Source: an uncultured Rhodospirillaceae bacterium
GTDB lineage: Bacteria; Pseudomonadota; Alphaproteobacteria; CAAGCB01; CAG-977
Assembly: GCA_900550445.1 (NCBI GenBank)
Contig: URSF01000032.1
Coordinates: forward strand, 1-24,853
Direction: 5' to 3'
DNA: 24,853 nucleotides
The number at the start of each line of letters is the position of its first letter. The stretch's first letter is position 1. Below the pieces are notes generated by a model, which saw only the letters and a program-made list of their open reading frames with translations, had not been told where the DNA came from and did not search any database. Both the position numbers and the translations under genes were made by a program. Shown here one piece after another: positions 1 to 6,921 of this stretch.

Positions 1-1
1 A

Positions 2-124
2 GGTCCGATCGTCGTTCTCCACATCTCGGACCTGCCGCTTCCAGTTCTCGATAACCAAAAAATTAATATGGTTTCTTTTCCCGGCGGGCGCAAGCGACCT
101 TTCCGGTTTCTTTCATGGTATTAA
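2..124 (+). CDS. C-terminal fragment of an unidentified protein
   Basis: The frame is open from the window edge for 40 codons and ends in TAA at 122-124. The residues start GPIVVLHISDLPLPVLDNQ and end FRFLSWY. I do not recognise the family. It is called a gene because the frame stays open to the edge and its stop overlaps the stop of the convergent hydrolase gene by four bases (TTAA), a tail-to-tail arrangement that recurs at 10294-10297. The start lies outside the window. It could be a chance open frame. Confidence 0.4.
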   Translation, partial: GPIVVLHISDLPLPVLDNQKINMVSFPGGRKRPFRFLSWY

Positions 125-948
125 TGCAGATAACGGGCGTTCAGCCATTTAACGATGTCGTCGCTGGATCCGAAGTCGTACAGATTAACATGCGCCGCGT
201 CAGGATACAGTTTCAATGTCTTATCCTGTACCGGAGCCGTTTCAAACATTTCTTTGCCTTGTTCGACGGGAACGGTTCCGTCCTTTTGTCCGTGCAAAAC
301 CAGCAAAGGCGCCTGCAGCGTTTGAATCCGGCGTTTGGATTCAAAAGTATCTTTTATCATATACTTTACCGGAAACATAAAGTAATGGTAACGCGCCGCG
401 TCAGTCATTGAGGTAAAGCCGCATTCCAAAATCAGTCCGGCCGGCGGGCGTTTTTCCGCCAGCCCGTTCGCTACGCCGGTTCCCATGGACATGCCGTAAT
501 AGATGACTTTGGCTTTTTTACCCTGTTTCAAATGAATAAAATGCAGGCCGGCTTCCGCATCGGCAATTAACCCTTTTTCCGTCGGTTTGCCGGGATTCGG
601 GCCAAAGCCCCTGTATTCCAATAACAATACACCGTATCCCGCGTCAACAATCGGAATCAGCTTATGAGCCGCATCGCCGGCCGGACCCGTGTTGCCGTGC
701 AAATAGAGAATCGTCGGATATAATTCTCCGTCCGGTTTTGTTTTCGGCGCTTTGTAATAAGACGTCAGTTTTAATCCGTCGTTGGTTTGCAGCGTAATTT
801 TTTCCAAATCCGGCGATTGATTGCGGTGCGGCGTATTTACATGAAAATACGGATTATACATCAGCCGGCGCTGAAAAATAAAAACAGCCGTGCAAGCCAG
901 CAGGTAAAGTATTATCAATCCAACGGCAATCTGCATTAAAATCGGCAT
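121..948 (-). CDS. Membrane-anchored alpha/beta hydrolase (BEM46/ABHD13-like)
   Basis: The protein has 275 residues. One N-terminal transmembrane segment (about residues 5-25) is followed by an alpha/beta-hydrolase domain. Visible landmarks are the oxyanion-hole strand LYLHGNTG (82-89), the nucleophile elbow GMSMGTG with Ser154, the acid Asp223 in LHGQKDGTVP, and His253 in AAHVNLYD. This order matches the BEM46/ABHD13-type serine hydrolases, whose substrates are mostly unknown. The frame runs open further upstream, but I chose the ATG at 948 because AGGAT sits just before it and because longer versions would overlap the preceding lipoprotein gene. The gap to that gene is 7 bases, so it is the last gene of the amiC-mrcA-prfB operon. 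The orientation of the catalytic domain (cytoplasm or periplasm) cannot be settled; the basic residues after the helix (QRR, 26-28) favour the cytoplasm. Confidence 0.85.
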   Translation of the reverse strand: MPILMQIAVGLIILYLLACTAVFIFQRRLMYNPYFHVNTPHRNQSPDLEKITLQTNDGLKLTSYYKAPKTKPDGELYPTILYLHGNTGPAGDAAHKLIPIVDAGYGVLLLEYRGFGPNPGKPTEKGLIADAEAGLHFIHLKQGKKAKVIYYGMSMGTGVANGLAEKRPPAGLILECGFTSMTDAARYHYFMFPVKYMIKDTFESKRRIQTLQAPLLVLHGQKDGTVPVEQGKEMFETAPVQDKTLKLYPDAAHVNLYDFGSSDDIVKWLNARYLH

Positions 949-955
949 TTTGATC

Positions 956-1684
956 CTAAGGCGTACAAGTGAAATCATAAATTCTGACATTTTCATCTGA
1001 AACGACGTCCGGCATTCGTCCCGCCGGAACAATATCAAATCCGGCTTTGTCGGACAATATCCTAAAATTGCTATTCGAGCAGGCGTCTTCAATAACCCGG
1101 CGGGCCAGACGTTTATTGTCTGATACGGTTCCGCCGAACAGACGGATTCTGATCTGTCTGCGGCCGTCTGCCGCCGCGGGCAGAGTATCGACAAAAGCTT
1201 TATGCCCGTTGATGTTGTCCCAACGTCTGTCCGCCAAAGACCATTTTTGCTGTTCGGCTGCCAGATCCATACCTTTGGGCGTTCCCGAACGGCAGGAAAA
1301 AGTTATTCCGACAGACGCGTCTGCATATTGATAAAAAAAACGGTCGATCGCGCGTCCGTTTTCCGGCGCCCGTGCCTGATCCGGCGCGGGAACGGCCGAT
1401 CCGCATATTTGCGTCATCAGGTTAAACGCCGCTTTTTGAGCGGCCTGAAGATATCCGTCCCGTGTTGACGGCAGGCCGTCGCGCTGGGGCACCAGACGCA
1501 AAGACGTTTTTTCCCCGGCCTGCGTTCTGAAAGCCTGTACCTGAAAATAATCAATATTCTGCCAGTCTTTATCCCCCGATTCCCAGTATTTGTACTGCCG
1601 GTACAGCGGGTAATCCGTTTCATACAGCGGCCGCATGCACCCGGCTGTCAGCAGAAAACAGAAAATCAGCCAGGCTTTTTTCAT
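956..1684 (-). CDS. Predicted lipoprotein of unknown function
   Basis: The protein has 242 residues and starts MKKAWLIFCFLLTAGC, a type II signal peptide with lipobox LTAGC and lipidation predicted at Cys16. I see no enzyme motif in the mature part, which is rich in aromatic and charged residues. It has several cysteines, including one three residues from the end. The ATG overlaps the prfB stop as ATGA, and the AAAGGACTG of the prfB tail can serve as its ribosome-binding site, so translation is probably coupled to RF2 synthesis. A longer in-frame version reaching 1840 would lie inside prfB and is rejected. Its position behind peptidoglycan genes fits an envelope role, but that is only context. 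Confidence 0.85.
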   Translation of the reverse strand: MKKAWLIFCFLLTAGCMRPLYETDYPLYRQYKYWESGDKDWQNIDYFQVQAFRTQAGEKTSLRLVPQRDGLPSTRDGYLQAAQKAAFNLMTQICGSAVPAPDQARAPENGRAIDRFFYQYADASVGITFSCRSGTPKGMDLAAEQQKWSLADRRWDNINGHKAFVDTLPAAADGRRQIRIRLFGGTVSDNKRLARRVIEDACSNSNFRILSDKAGFDIVPAGRMPDVVSDENVRIYDFTCTP

Positions 1685-2788
1685 GTCAGTCCTTTGATTT
1701 TTGAGGCCAAAGAAGCTTCTAAAAACAAATCTATTTCTCCGTCCAAAACGGCGCGGACATTTGACGTTTCCACTTGTGTACGCAGGTCTTTGACCATTTG
1801 GTAAGGCTGCAGGACATAAGATCTGATCTGATATCCCCACCCGATTTCGGATTTTGATTCTTCGACTTCGCTGCTTTGTTCTTCGCGCTTTTTCAATTCC
1901 AGTTCGTATAAACGCGCGCGCAGCATGTTCCAGGCCGTTTCTTTATTTTGAAACTGCGACCGCTGCGTTTGGCAGGAAACAACGATTCCCGTCGGCTGGT
2001 GCGTAATACGCACGGCGGATTCCGTTTTATTGACGTGCTGCCCTCCGGCGCCGGAAGAACGGTATGTGTCTATTTTGCAGTCCGCCGGGTTGATGTCGAT
2101 CTGGATCGTATCGTCAATAACGGGATACACCCAGGCCGATGCAAAGCTGGTATGCCGCCGGGCATTGGCGTCAAACGGAGAAATGCGAACCAGACGATGA
2201 ACGCCGCTTTCCGTTTTCAGCCAGCCGTAAGCATTATGGCCGCTGATCCGGATAACCGCGGATTTAATGCCGGCTTCTTCGCCGTCGCTTTGTTCCAGCA
2301 GTTCGACTTTGTAATTGTGCTTTTCTGCCCAACGGGTATACATACGCAGCAAGATATCCGCCCAATCCTGCGCTTCGGTGCCGCCGGCGCCGGCGTGCAG
2401 TTCCAAAAAGGTATCGTTGCCGTCCGCTTCGCCGCAGAGCAGCGCTTCTAATTCGCTTTTCTGGACCTGACGGCGCAGATTTTCCAGCGCGGTTTTTCCT
2501 TCGTCCAAAACGGCTTGATCGTTTTCGCTTTCCGCCAGTTCCAGCAGTTCGACGGTATCTTGCAGTTCCTTTTGCTGCGCGCTGAACGTCTGAATGGATT
2601 CTTCCAGCCGGTTACGTTCGGATAATAAAGACTGTGCCCGTGCGGGATTGTTCCATAAATCGGCGTCGGCCGTTAAGGAATTAATTTCGTCCAGACGGTT
2701 AAGAGCGTTGTCCCAGTCAAAGATGCCTCCTCAGCAGTGCGAGGGACTGCTCGATGTCATTAATAATGGTTTGCAGTTCTGCTTTCAT
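1681..2788 (-). CDS. prfB: Peptide chain release factor 2, with programmed +1 frameshift
   Basis: RF2 ends translation at UGA and UAA. It is encoded in two frames: 23 codons from the ATG at 2788 to CTT at 2722-2720, then an in-frame TGA (2719-2717), then the main frame from GAC at 2718. The joined product is 368 residues, the usual RF2 length. The main frame carries the SPF stop-recognition tripeptide (in RISPFDANARRHTSF) and the peptidyl-hydrolysis motif GGQ (in SSGAGGQHVNKTES). The start is preceded by CAGGGA. mrcA ends 13 bases upstream, and the next lipoprotein gene overlaps the stop. Expression is autoregulated in the family: low RF2 makes ribosomes pause at the TGA and shift. Calling only the long frame from 2508 would lose the N-terminal helical domain. 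Confidence 0.97.
2716..2731 (-). promoter_or_regulatory. RF2 programmed +1 frameshift site
   Basis: On the coding strand the site reads AGGAGG CAT CTT TGA C. A perfect internal Shine-Dalgarno-like hexamer (2731-2726) lies three bases before the slippery CTT (2722-2720), followed by TGA and C, a poor termination context. Element order and spacing match the classical E. coli prfB site. The shift drops T2719 so that reading resumes at GAC 2718-2716. Confidence 0.96.
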
Positions 2789-2801
2789 ATTTTTTCCCTG
2801 T

Positions 2802-5294
2802 CTAGAATATGCCGCCGATGCCGGGGATATTGTCATCTTCTTCTTCGGTTTGGCTGATTTCCGGTAAAGACGGCTGATCCTGTGTTTGCGGCAGAGTCGT
2901 TTCTTCATCGGATCCGTCAATGTATCCTTTGATTTTGCCCTGCCAGCTTTCGCCGGATTTGAATGCTTCCATAACGACGTCCCTGTCTTTGGGCGAGGCC
3001 GGTTTGCCCGTTTTATGATTGACGCGGACAAAGCGGATTCCCGCCGGAACGCGGAAAGGAATCAGCGGCTGGTCTTTTAATGCCGTGCGGACAAAATCTC
3101 TGAAAACAGGCGTTGTAACAACGCCGCCCGTGTCATGAGGCCCCAGTGTTCTGGGTTCGTCAAATCCCATGAAAATTGCCACGACCAGATCCGGCGTCAT
3201 GCCGACGAACCAGCCGTCAACGTTATTGTTTGACGTTCCCGTCTTTCCCGCGAAAGTCCGCCCTAATGAACGCAGGGACTGAGCGCTGCCCCCCGGCGCC
3301 AGAACGCCGGTCAGAATGTTGATCATCTGATAAGCGCTGCGGGGATCTTCAATCTGTTCGCGGATATCCGGAATTTTAGGCGCGGGTTCACCGTTCCAGC
3401 CGCCTTCCGTTCGGCAATTTTCACACGGCCGGGAATCCGAATTATAAACGGTCACTCCGGTTCTGTCCTGAATACGGTCAATTAAAATCGGTTCGATCTT
3501 TTTGCCGCCGTTAACCAGCATGCCGTAAGCTGCCGCCAGTTTCAAAACGCTTGTTTCCCCGGCTCCCAGAGCAATCGCCATTTGGTTGGGAATGTCTTCG
3601 GAAATGCCGAATTTTTTGGCATATTCGACCACTTTTTCAATGCCGATGGCTTTAGCCAGACGGACTGTCATCAGGTTTCTGGATTTTTCAATGCCGACAC
3701 GCATTGTTGTTGGGCCGTAAAAACGTTTGGAAATGTTTTTAGGTTTCCACTTTCCCTGACCATCGCCCTGATCCATGACAAACGGCGCGTCTAAAATCAG
3801 CGAAGACGGCGTGAAGCCTTCGTCCAAAGCGGCCAGATAAACAAACGGTTTGAACGATGATCCCGGCTGGCGTTTGGCTTGAACGGCACGGTTGAACTGC
3901 GAGCGTTTAAACGAATATCCCCCGACCATGGCCAGAACGCGGCCCGTGTGCGGATCCAAAGCGATCATCGCCCCTTCGACGTCGGGAATTTGACGCAGTG
4001 CATAATAATTTTCCGGATATTTCTGGCGTTTGACATTATGCGTGACGGGTTCCGCCCATACAACGTCGCCGACATTTAACACCTGATCGGCCCGTTTGAT
4101 TTCGGGCCCCAGAGTCTGGTCGGGCAGATTTTTGCGCGCCCATTTCATTTCTTCTATCGGGATCGTTCCTGTGGTTCCTGTTTTCAGGCCGATTTCGGCT
4201 TTGTCTTTGTCAACGGCCAGAACGACGGCAGGCACCCAGTTTTCAGGCGCGTAATCGGGCGTTTGAACCGATAACAAAACGTCCAGCCATTCTTCTTCGG
4301 ACAGGTCGACCTTCGCAATCGGTTCCCTGAAACCGTGGCGCTGGTCATAGAAAATCAGTCCCTGGCGCAAAGCTTGTGTCGCATATTTCTGCATTTCGGG
4401 ATCGACCGTCGTGCGTACGACCAGTCCGCCTTCGTACAAAGCGTCTTCCCCATAACGGGAAACCAGAAAACGGCGAACTTCTTCGGCGAAATATTCCGCG
4501 TCTGCGGCGATTTCCTTTTCCGAACGCGTGGCCAGCGTGATCGGTTCAGCCATGGCGGTTTGCGCCTGTTCTTCGGTAATGTAACCGTCTTCCAGCATAC
4601 GGGACAGCACCCAGTTTCTGCGTATAATGGCTTCGTCATAACGTTTTTCGGGGTCATAATTGTTCGGCCCTTTCGGCAAAGCTGCCAGAAAAGCGCTTTC
4701 CGCCACAGTCAATTCGTCCAGGGATTTATTAAAATAATTCAACGCCGCCGCCGCCACGCCGTAAGAATAATGGCCCAGATAAATCTGGTTTAAATATAAT
4801 TCCATAATGTATTCTTTGGAAAAAGCGCGTTCGATACGGATCGCCAAAATGGCTTCCTTGATTTTACGTTCAAAGGACATTTCGTTTGTTAACAAAAAGT
4901 TTTTGGCGACCTGCTGCGTAATTGTCGATGCACCGACCATTCTGCGGCCGGATCCGATATTTTTGATGTTTTGGAATATGGCGCGGATAATGCCTACAAA
5001 GTCAACGCCGCCGTGTGAAAAAAACTTTTTATCTTCCGCGGACATAAAAGCCTGAACCAATTGCTTGGGAATGGCTTCATAAGGAACGAACGCCCTTTTT
5101 TCCGAAGCGTATTCGGCCAGCAGCCGTCCGTCCGCCGCGTAAAGGCGGCTGGTGATCGGCGGTTCATAAGTCGCCAGACGGCGGTAATCGTCAACGCTTT
5201 TGCCATAATGCGAAAAAATCAGCAAAAGCACGATTAATCCCAGTATTCCCAAAAACAGAGCGTAACTGACAAGCGTTGAAAAAAGTTTAGACAT
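2802..5294 (-). CDS. mrcA: Penicillin-binding protein 1A (bifunctional class A PBP)
   Basis: The protein has 830 residues and polymerises and cross-links peptidoglycan at the outer face of the inner membrane. A short cytoplasmic tail and one membrane helix (about 8-28) lead to a GT51 glycosyltransferase domain with EDKKFFSHGG (catalytic Glu87), GASTITQQ (121-128) and ELYLNQIYLG. An OB-like insert (about 320-430) follows, then a transpeptidase domain with SSFK (nucleophile Ser479), SRN (538-540) and KTG (684-686). A C-x-x-C pair at 624-627 lies in the periplasmic part and could form a disulfide. The tail is Glu-rich and acidic. It lies 62 bases after amiC and 13 before prfB, with the usual alphaproteobacterial neighbours. 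Confidence 0.96.
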   Translation of the reverse strand: MSKLFSTLVSYALFLGILGLIVLLLIFSHYGKSVDDYRRLATYEPPITSRLYAADGRLLAEYASEKRAFVPYEAIPKQLVQAFMSAEDKKFFSHGGVDFVGIIRAIFQNIKNIGSGRRMVGASTITQQVAKNFLLTNEMSFERKIKEAILAIRIERAFSKEYIMELYLNQIYLGHYSYGVAAAALNYFNKSLDELTVAESAFLAALPKGPNNYDPEKRYDEAIIRRNWVLSRMLEDGYITEEQAQTAMAEPITLATRSEKEIAADAEYFAEEVRRFLVSRYGEDALYEGGLVVRTTVDPEMQKYATQALRQGLIFYDQRHGFREPIAKVDLSEEEWLDVLLSVQTPDYAPENWVPAVVLAVDKDKAEIGLKTGTTGTIPIEEMKWARKNLPDQTLGPEIKRADQVLNVGDVVWAEPVTHNVKRQKYPENYYALRQIPDVEGAMIALDPHTGRVLAMVGGYSFKRSQFNRAVQAKRQPGSSFKPFVYLAALDEGFTPSSLILDAPFVMDQGDGQGKWKPKNISKRFYGPTTMRVGIEKSRNLMTVRLAKAIGIEKVVEYAKKFGISEDIPNQMAIALGAGETSVLKLAAAYGMLVNGGKKIEPILIDRIQDRTGVTVYNSDSRPCENCRTEGGWNGEPAPKIPDIREQIEDPRSAYQMINILTGVLAPGGSAQSLRSLGRTFAGKTGTSNNNVDGWFVGMTPDLVVAIFMGFDEPRTLGPHDTGGVVTTPVFRDFVRTALKDQPLIPFRVPAGIRFVRVNHKTGKPASPKDRDVVMEAFKSGESWQGKIKGYIDGSDEETTLPQTQDQPSLPEISQTEEEDDNIPGIGGIF

Positions 5295-5321
5295 TGTTTT
5301 TATTCCGTATTCCTTTTGAAA

Positions 5322-5336
5322 GGCAGTTTAACTGCC
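5322..5336 (-). other. Small perfect hairpin between amiC and mrcA
   Basis: GGCAGT and ACTGCC pair perfectly around a three-base loop in the 62-bp amiC-mrcA gap, followed on the transcribed strand by TTTC. It is too short and U-poor to be a confident terminator. It may be a weak attenuator, a processing site or chance. Confidence 0.35.
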
Positions 5337-5356
5337 GGCGTATGATTTGTCTACGT

Positions 5357-6559
5357 TCAATTAAAGTTCGCTTTGTGTTTTTCCGCAAAATAAGAATTAA
5401 TGGCGCGCACTGTCGCTTTCGCCAGTTTTTCACGATAAGCCGGCTGGCGCAGCAGACGCTCTTCCTCTTTGTTTGACAGGTATCCCATTTCCATCAGAAC
5501 GGACGGCACGTCGGGGGATTTCAAAACCGCAAAACCGGCAAAACGGTGCGAATTGGGCAGCACGCGGATTTCCGTACGGATTTCGTCCATCAGCTTTTCG
5601 GCGAAAAAGGAAGAATGGTTGTTTGTTTCCCGGCGCGCCAGATCGATCAGAATGTCGGTGACTTCCTGCGTTTCGCCGGACAGGTCAATTCCGGCGATCA
5701 GGTCGACTTTATTTTCGGATTCAGCCAGTTTTTCGGCTTCTTTATCCGAAGCCTTTTCGGACAAAGTATAAACGGACAAACCGCGGGTCTGCGGTTTATT
5801 GATACTGTCCGCGTGAATGGAAATGAATAAATCTGCGTTGACGGACCGTGCAAAGCGCCGGCGGGCGTACAGAGAAATAAAAACGTCTGTTTCACGCGTT
5901 AATTTAACGCGGTAACGGCCCGTTTTTTCCAGCAGAGCGCGCAGCTGTTTGACCATGGCCAGTGTCAGGTGTTTTTCATAAACGCCGGAAACGCCGATAG
6001 CGCCGGGGTCTTTGCCGCCGTGGCCGGGATCAAGGACGATCAGCGGTTTTGTTTTCGGCAAAGGCTGCGCCGGCTGAGCCGGTTTTTTTTCTTCGGCAAC
6101 GGAATTGTCGTACCATTCCGCCGTTACCTGTTTTAATCCGTCCGTTTTGGCCATTAAATCCAAATCGACGACCAGCCGCCATTGAAAACCGCTTTGCGGC
6201 GCCAGAATAAAAGAACGTTTAATGATGACTCCGCGGTTAAATTCCAAAACTATTCTGGCGGCTTTGGATTCTGTCGTGCCCAGACGTATGCCGTTCAAAT
6301 AATCTTTTTTGGGCAAATCCTTTTCTTTAACGGCAACCGCCGTTGACGGCAGATCAATAACGACGCGGTCGGGATCTTTCAGCGGAAAAATTTTAAAATT
6401 TACTTTTTCGGACAAATCAATGACAACCCGGATCGCCGATCCGCCTTGCGATCCCAGGCGAATATCCTGTACCGTTGCGCAGATTCCCGAACGCGGCAAC
6501 AAAAGCAGCGCGAATCCGAATCCGATCAGAAAACAGCATATTCGGCGGAAAACTGTCAT
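5357..6559 (-). CDS. amiC: N-acetylmuramoyl-L-alanine amidase, AmiC type
   Basis: This secreted zinc amidase removes stem peptides from septal peptidoglycan to let daughter cells separate. The 400-residue form starts MTVFRRICCF with a Sec signal peptide (cleavage after about ICA, 26-28). An AMIN domain (about 30-135) targets the septum, and a Pro-rich linker (155-172) leads to the Amidase_3 domain. Zinc ligands are visible as His180 in LDPGHGGKDPG, Glu195 in VYEKHLTL and His249 in ISIHAD; the catalytic Glu357 lies in VLMEMGYLS. I chose the ATG at 6559 with AAAGGAAG about 11 bases upstream; an in-frame TTG at 6589 would add 10 residues. A segment at about 270-320 between the last zinc His and the catalytic Glu resembles the autoinhibitory helix region that EnvC-type activators act on in this family. 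Confidence 0.95.
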   Translation of the reverse strand: MTVFRRICCFLIGFGFALLLLPRSGICATVQDIRLGSQGGSAIRVVIDLSEKVNFKIFPLKDPDRVVIDLPSTAVAVKEKDLPKKDYLNGIRLGTTESKAARIVLEFNRGVIIKRSFILAPQSGFQWRLVVDLDLMAKTDGLKQVTAEWYDNSVAEEKKPAQPAQPLPKTKPLIVLDPGHGGKDPGAIGVSGVYEKHLTLAMVKQLRALLEKTGRYRVKLTRETDVFISLYARRRFARSVNADLFISIHADSINKPQTRGLSVYTLSEKASDKEAEKLAESENKVDLIAGIDLSGETQEVTDILIDLARRETNNHSSFFAEKLMDEIRTEIRVLPNSHRFAGFAVLKSPDVPSVLMEMGYLSNKEEERLLRQPAYREKLAKATVRAINSYFAEKHKANFN

Positions 6560-6604
6560 TTTTCTTGGTTTCTTCCTTTGAAAAATCAAAAAATCTAACT
6601 TACC

Positions 6605-6647
6605 ATACTAAAATATGATTGTTCTTTAGTTAATAGATGGTTATTCT
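6605..6647. promoter_or_regulatory. Overlapping divergent promoter candidates for amiC and rne
   Basis: For rne, TTGTTC (6619-6624) and TATTCT (6642-6647) are 17 bases apart. For amiC on the other strand, TTAACT (6633-6628) and TAGTAT (6610-6605) are also 17 apart. The two sites share bases, so polymerases would compete. Both matches to the sigma-70 consensus are moderate. Confidence 0.35.
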
Positions 6648-6653
6648 AAGCGC

Positions 6654-6921
6654 GCTGAAAACAAATTTTTTATTGCAGCCTCCTTTGCGCCGCGTGAATG
6701 CGGAGCGTAAACGGTACGGCGAAAACGCAATAACAGCTTCCTCAAAGATTTTTGTGGAATGGCCGAAGGGATTTTTAGGAAAGACGCCGCTGTGGAAAGT
6801 TTATATATAAATCTGAATCAGACAAAGTGCGCTGTCTTTACCCTTTCAGAGCCGTTCACATCTGTATTAAACAAACAGCTGCAGCCGCTGGCCGGCTGTA
6901 TGGCGCGGAGTTTTATCATTA
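6654..6921 (+). promoter_or_regulatory. Long structured 5' leader of rne
   Basis: The 362-bp amiC-rne gap holds no convincing gene. If the promoter at 6619-6647 is right, rne has a leader of about 268 bases. Its last part forms a perfect 6-bp hairpin, CAGCCG (6882-6887) with CGGCTG (6893-6898), just ahead of GGAG (6907-6910) and the ATG. A GC-rich segment at about 6686-6720 contains CCGC-GTGAAT-GCGG. A long leader fits the known autoregulation of RNase E through its own mRNA in gammaproteobacteria; extending this here is inference. Confidence 0.4.

Noticed and set aside
949..1194. An N-terminal extension of the membrane hydrolase to 357 residues
   Set aside because: It would overlap the lipoprotein gene almost 240 bases and lacks a ribosome-binding site; the ATG at 948 has AGGAT before it.
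1948..2451. A 167-codon + strand open frame antisense to prfB
   Set aside because: It is a shadow of the conserved RF2 coding sequence, with no domain or ribosome-binding site.
2717..3031. A separate 104-codon - strand frame ending at the TGA 2719-2717
   Set aside because: Its last 23 codons are the N terminus of RF2 before the frameshift; the part upstream of 2788 only shadows the end of mrcA.
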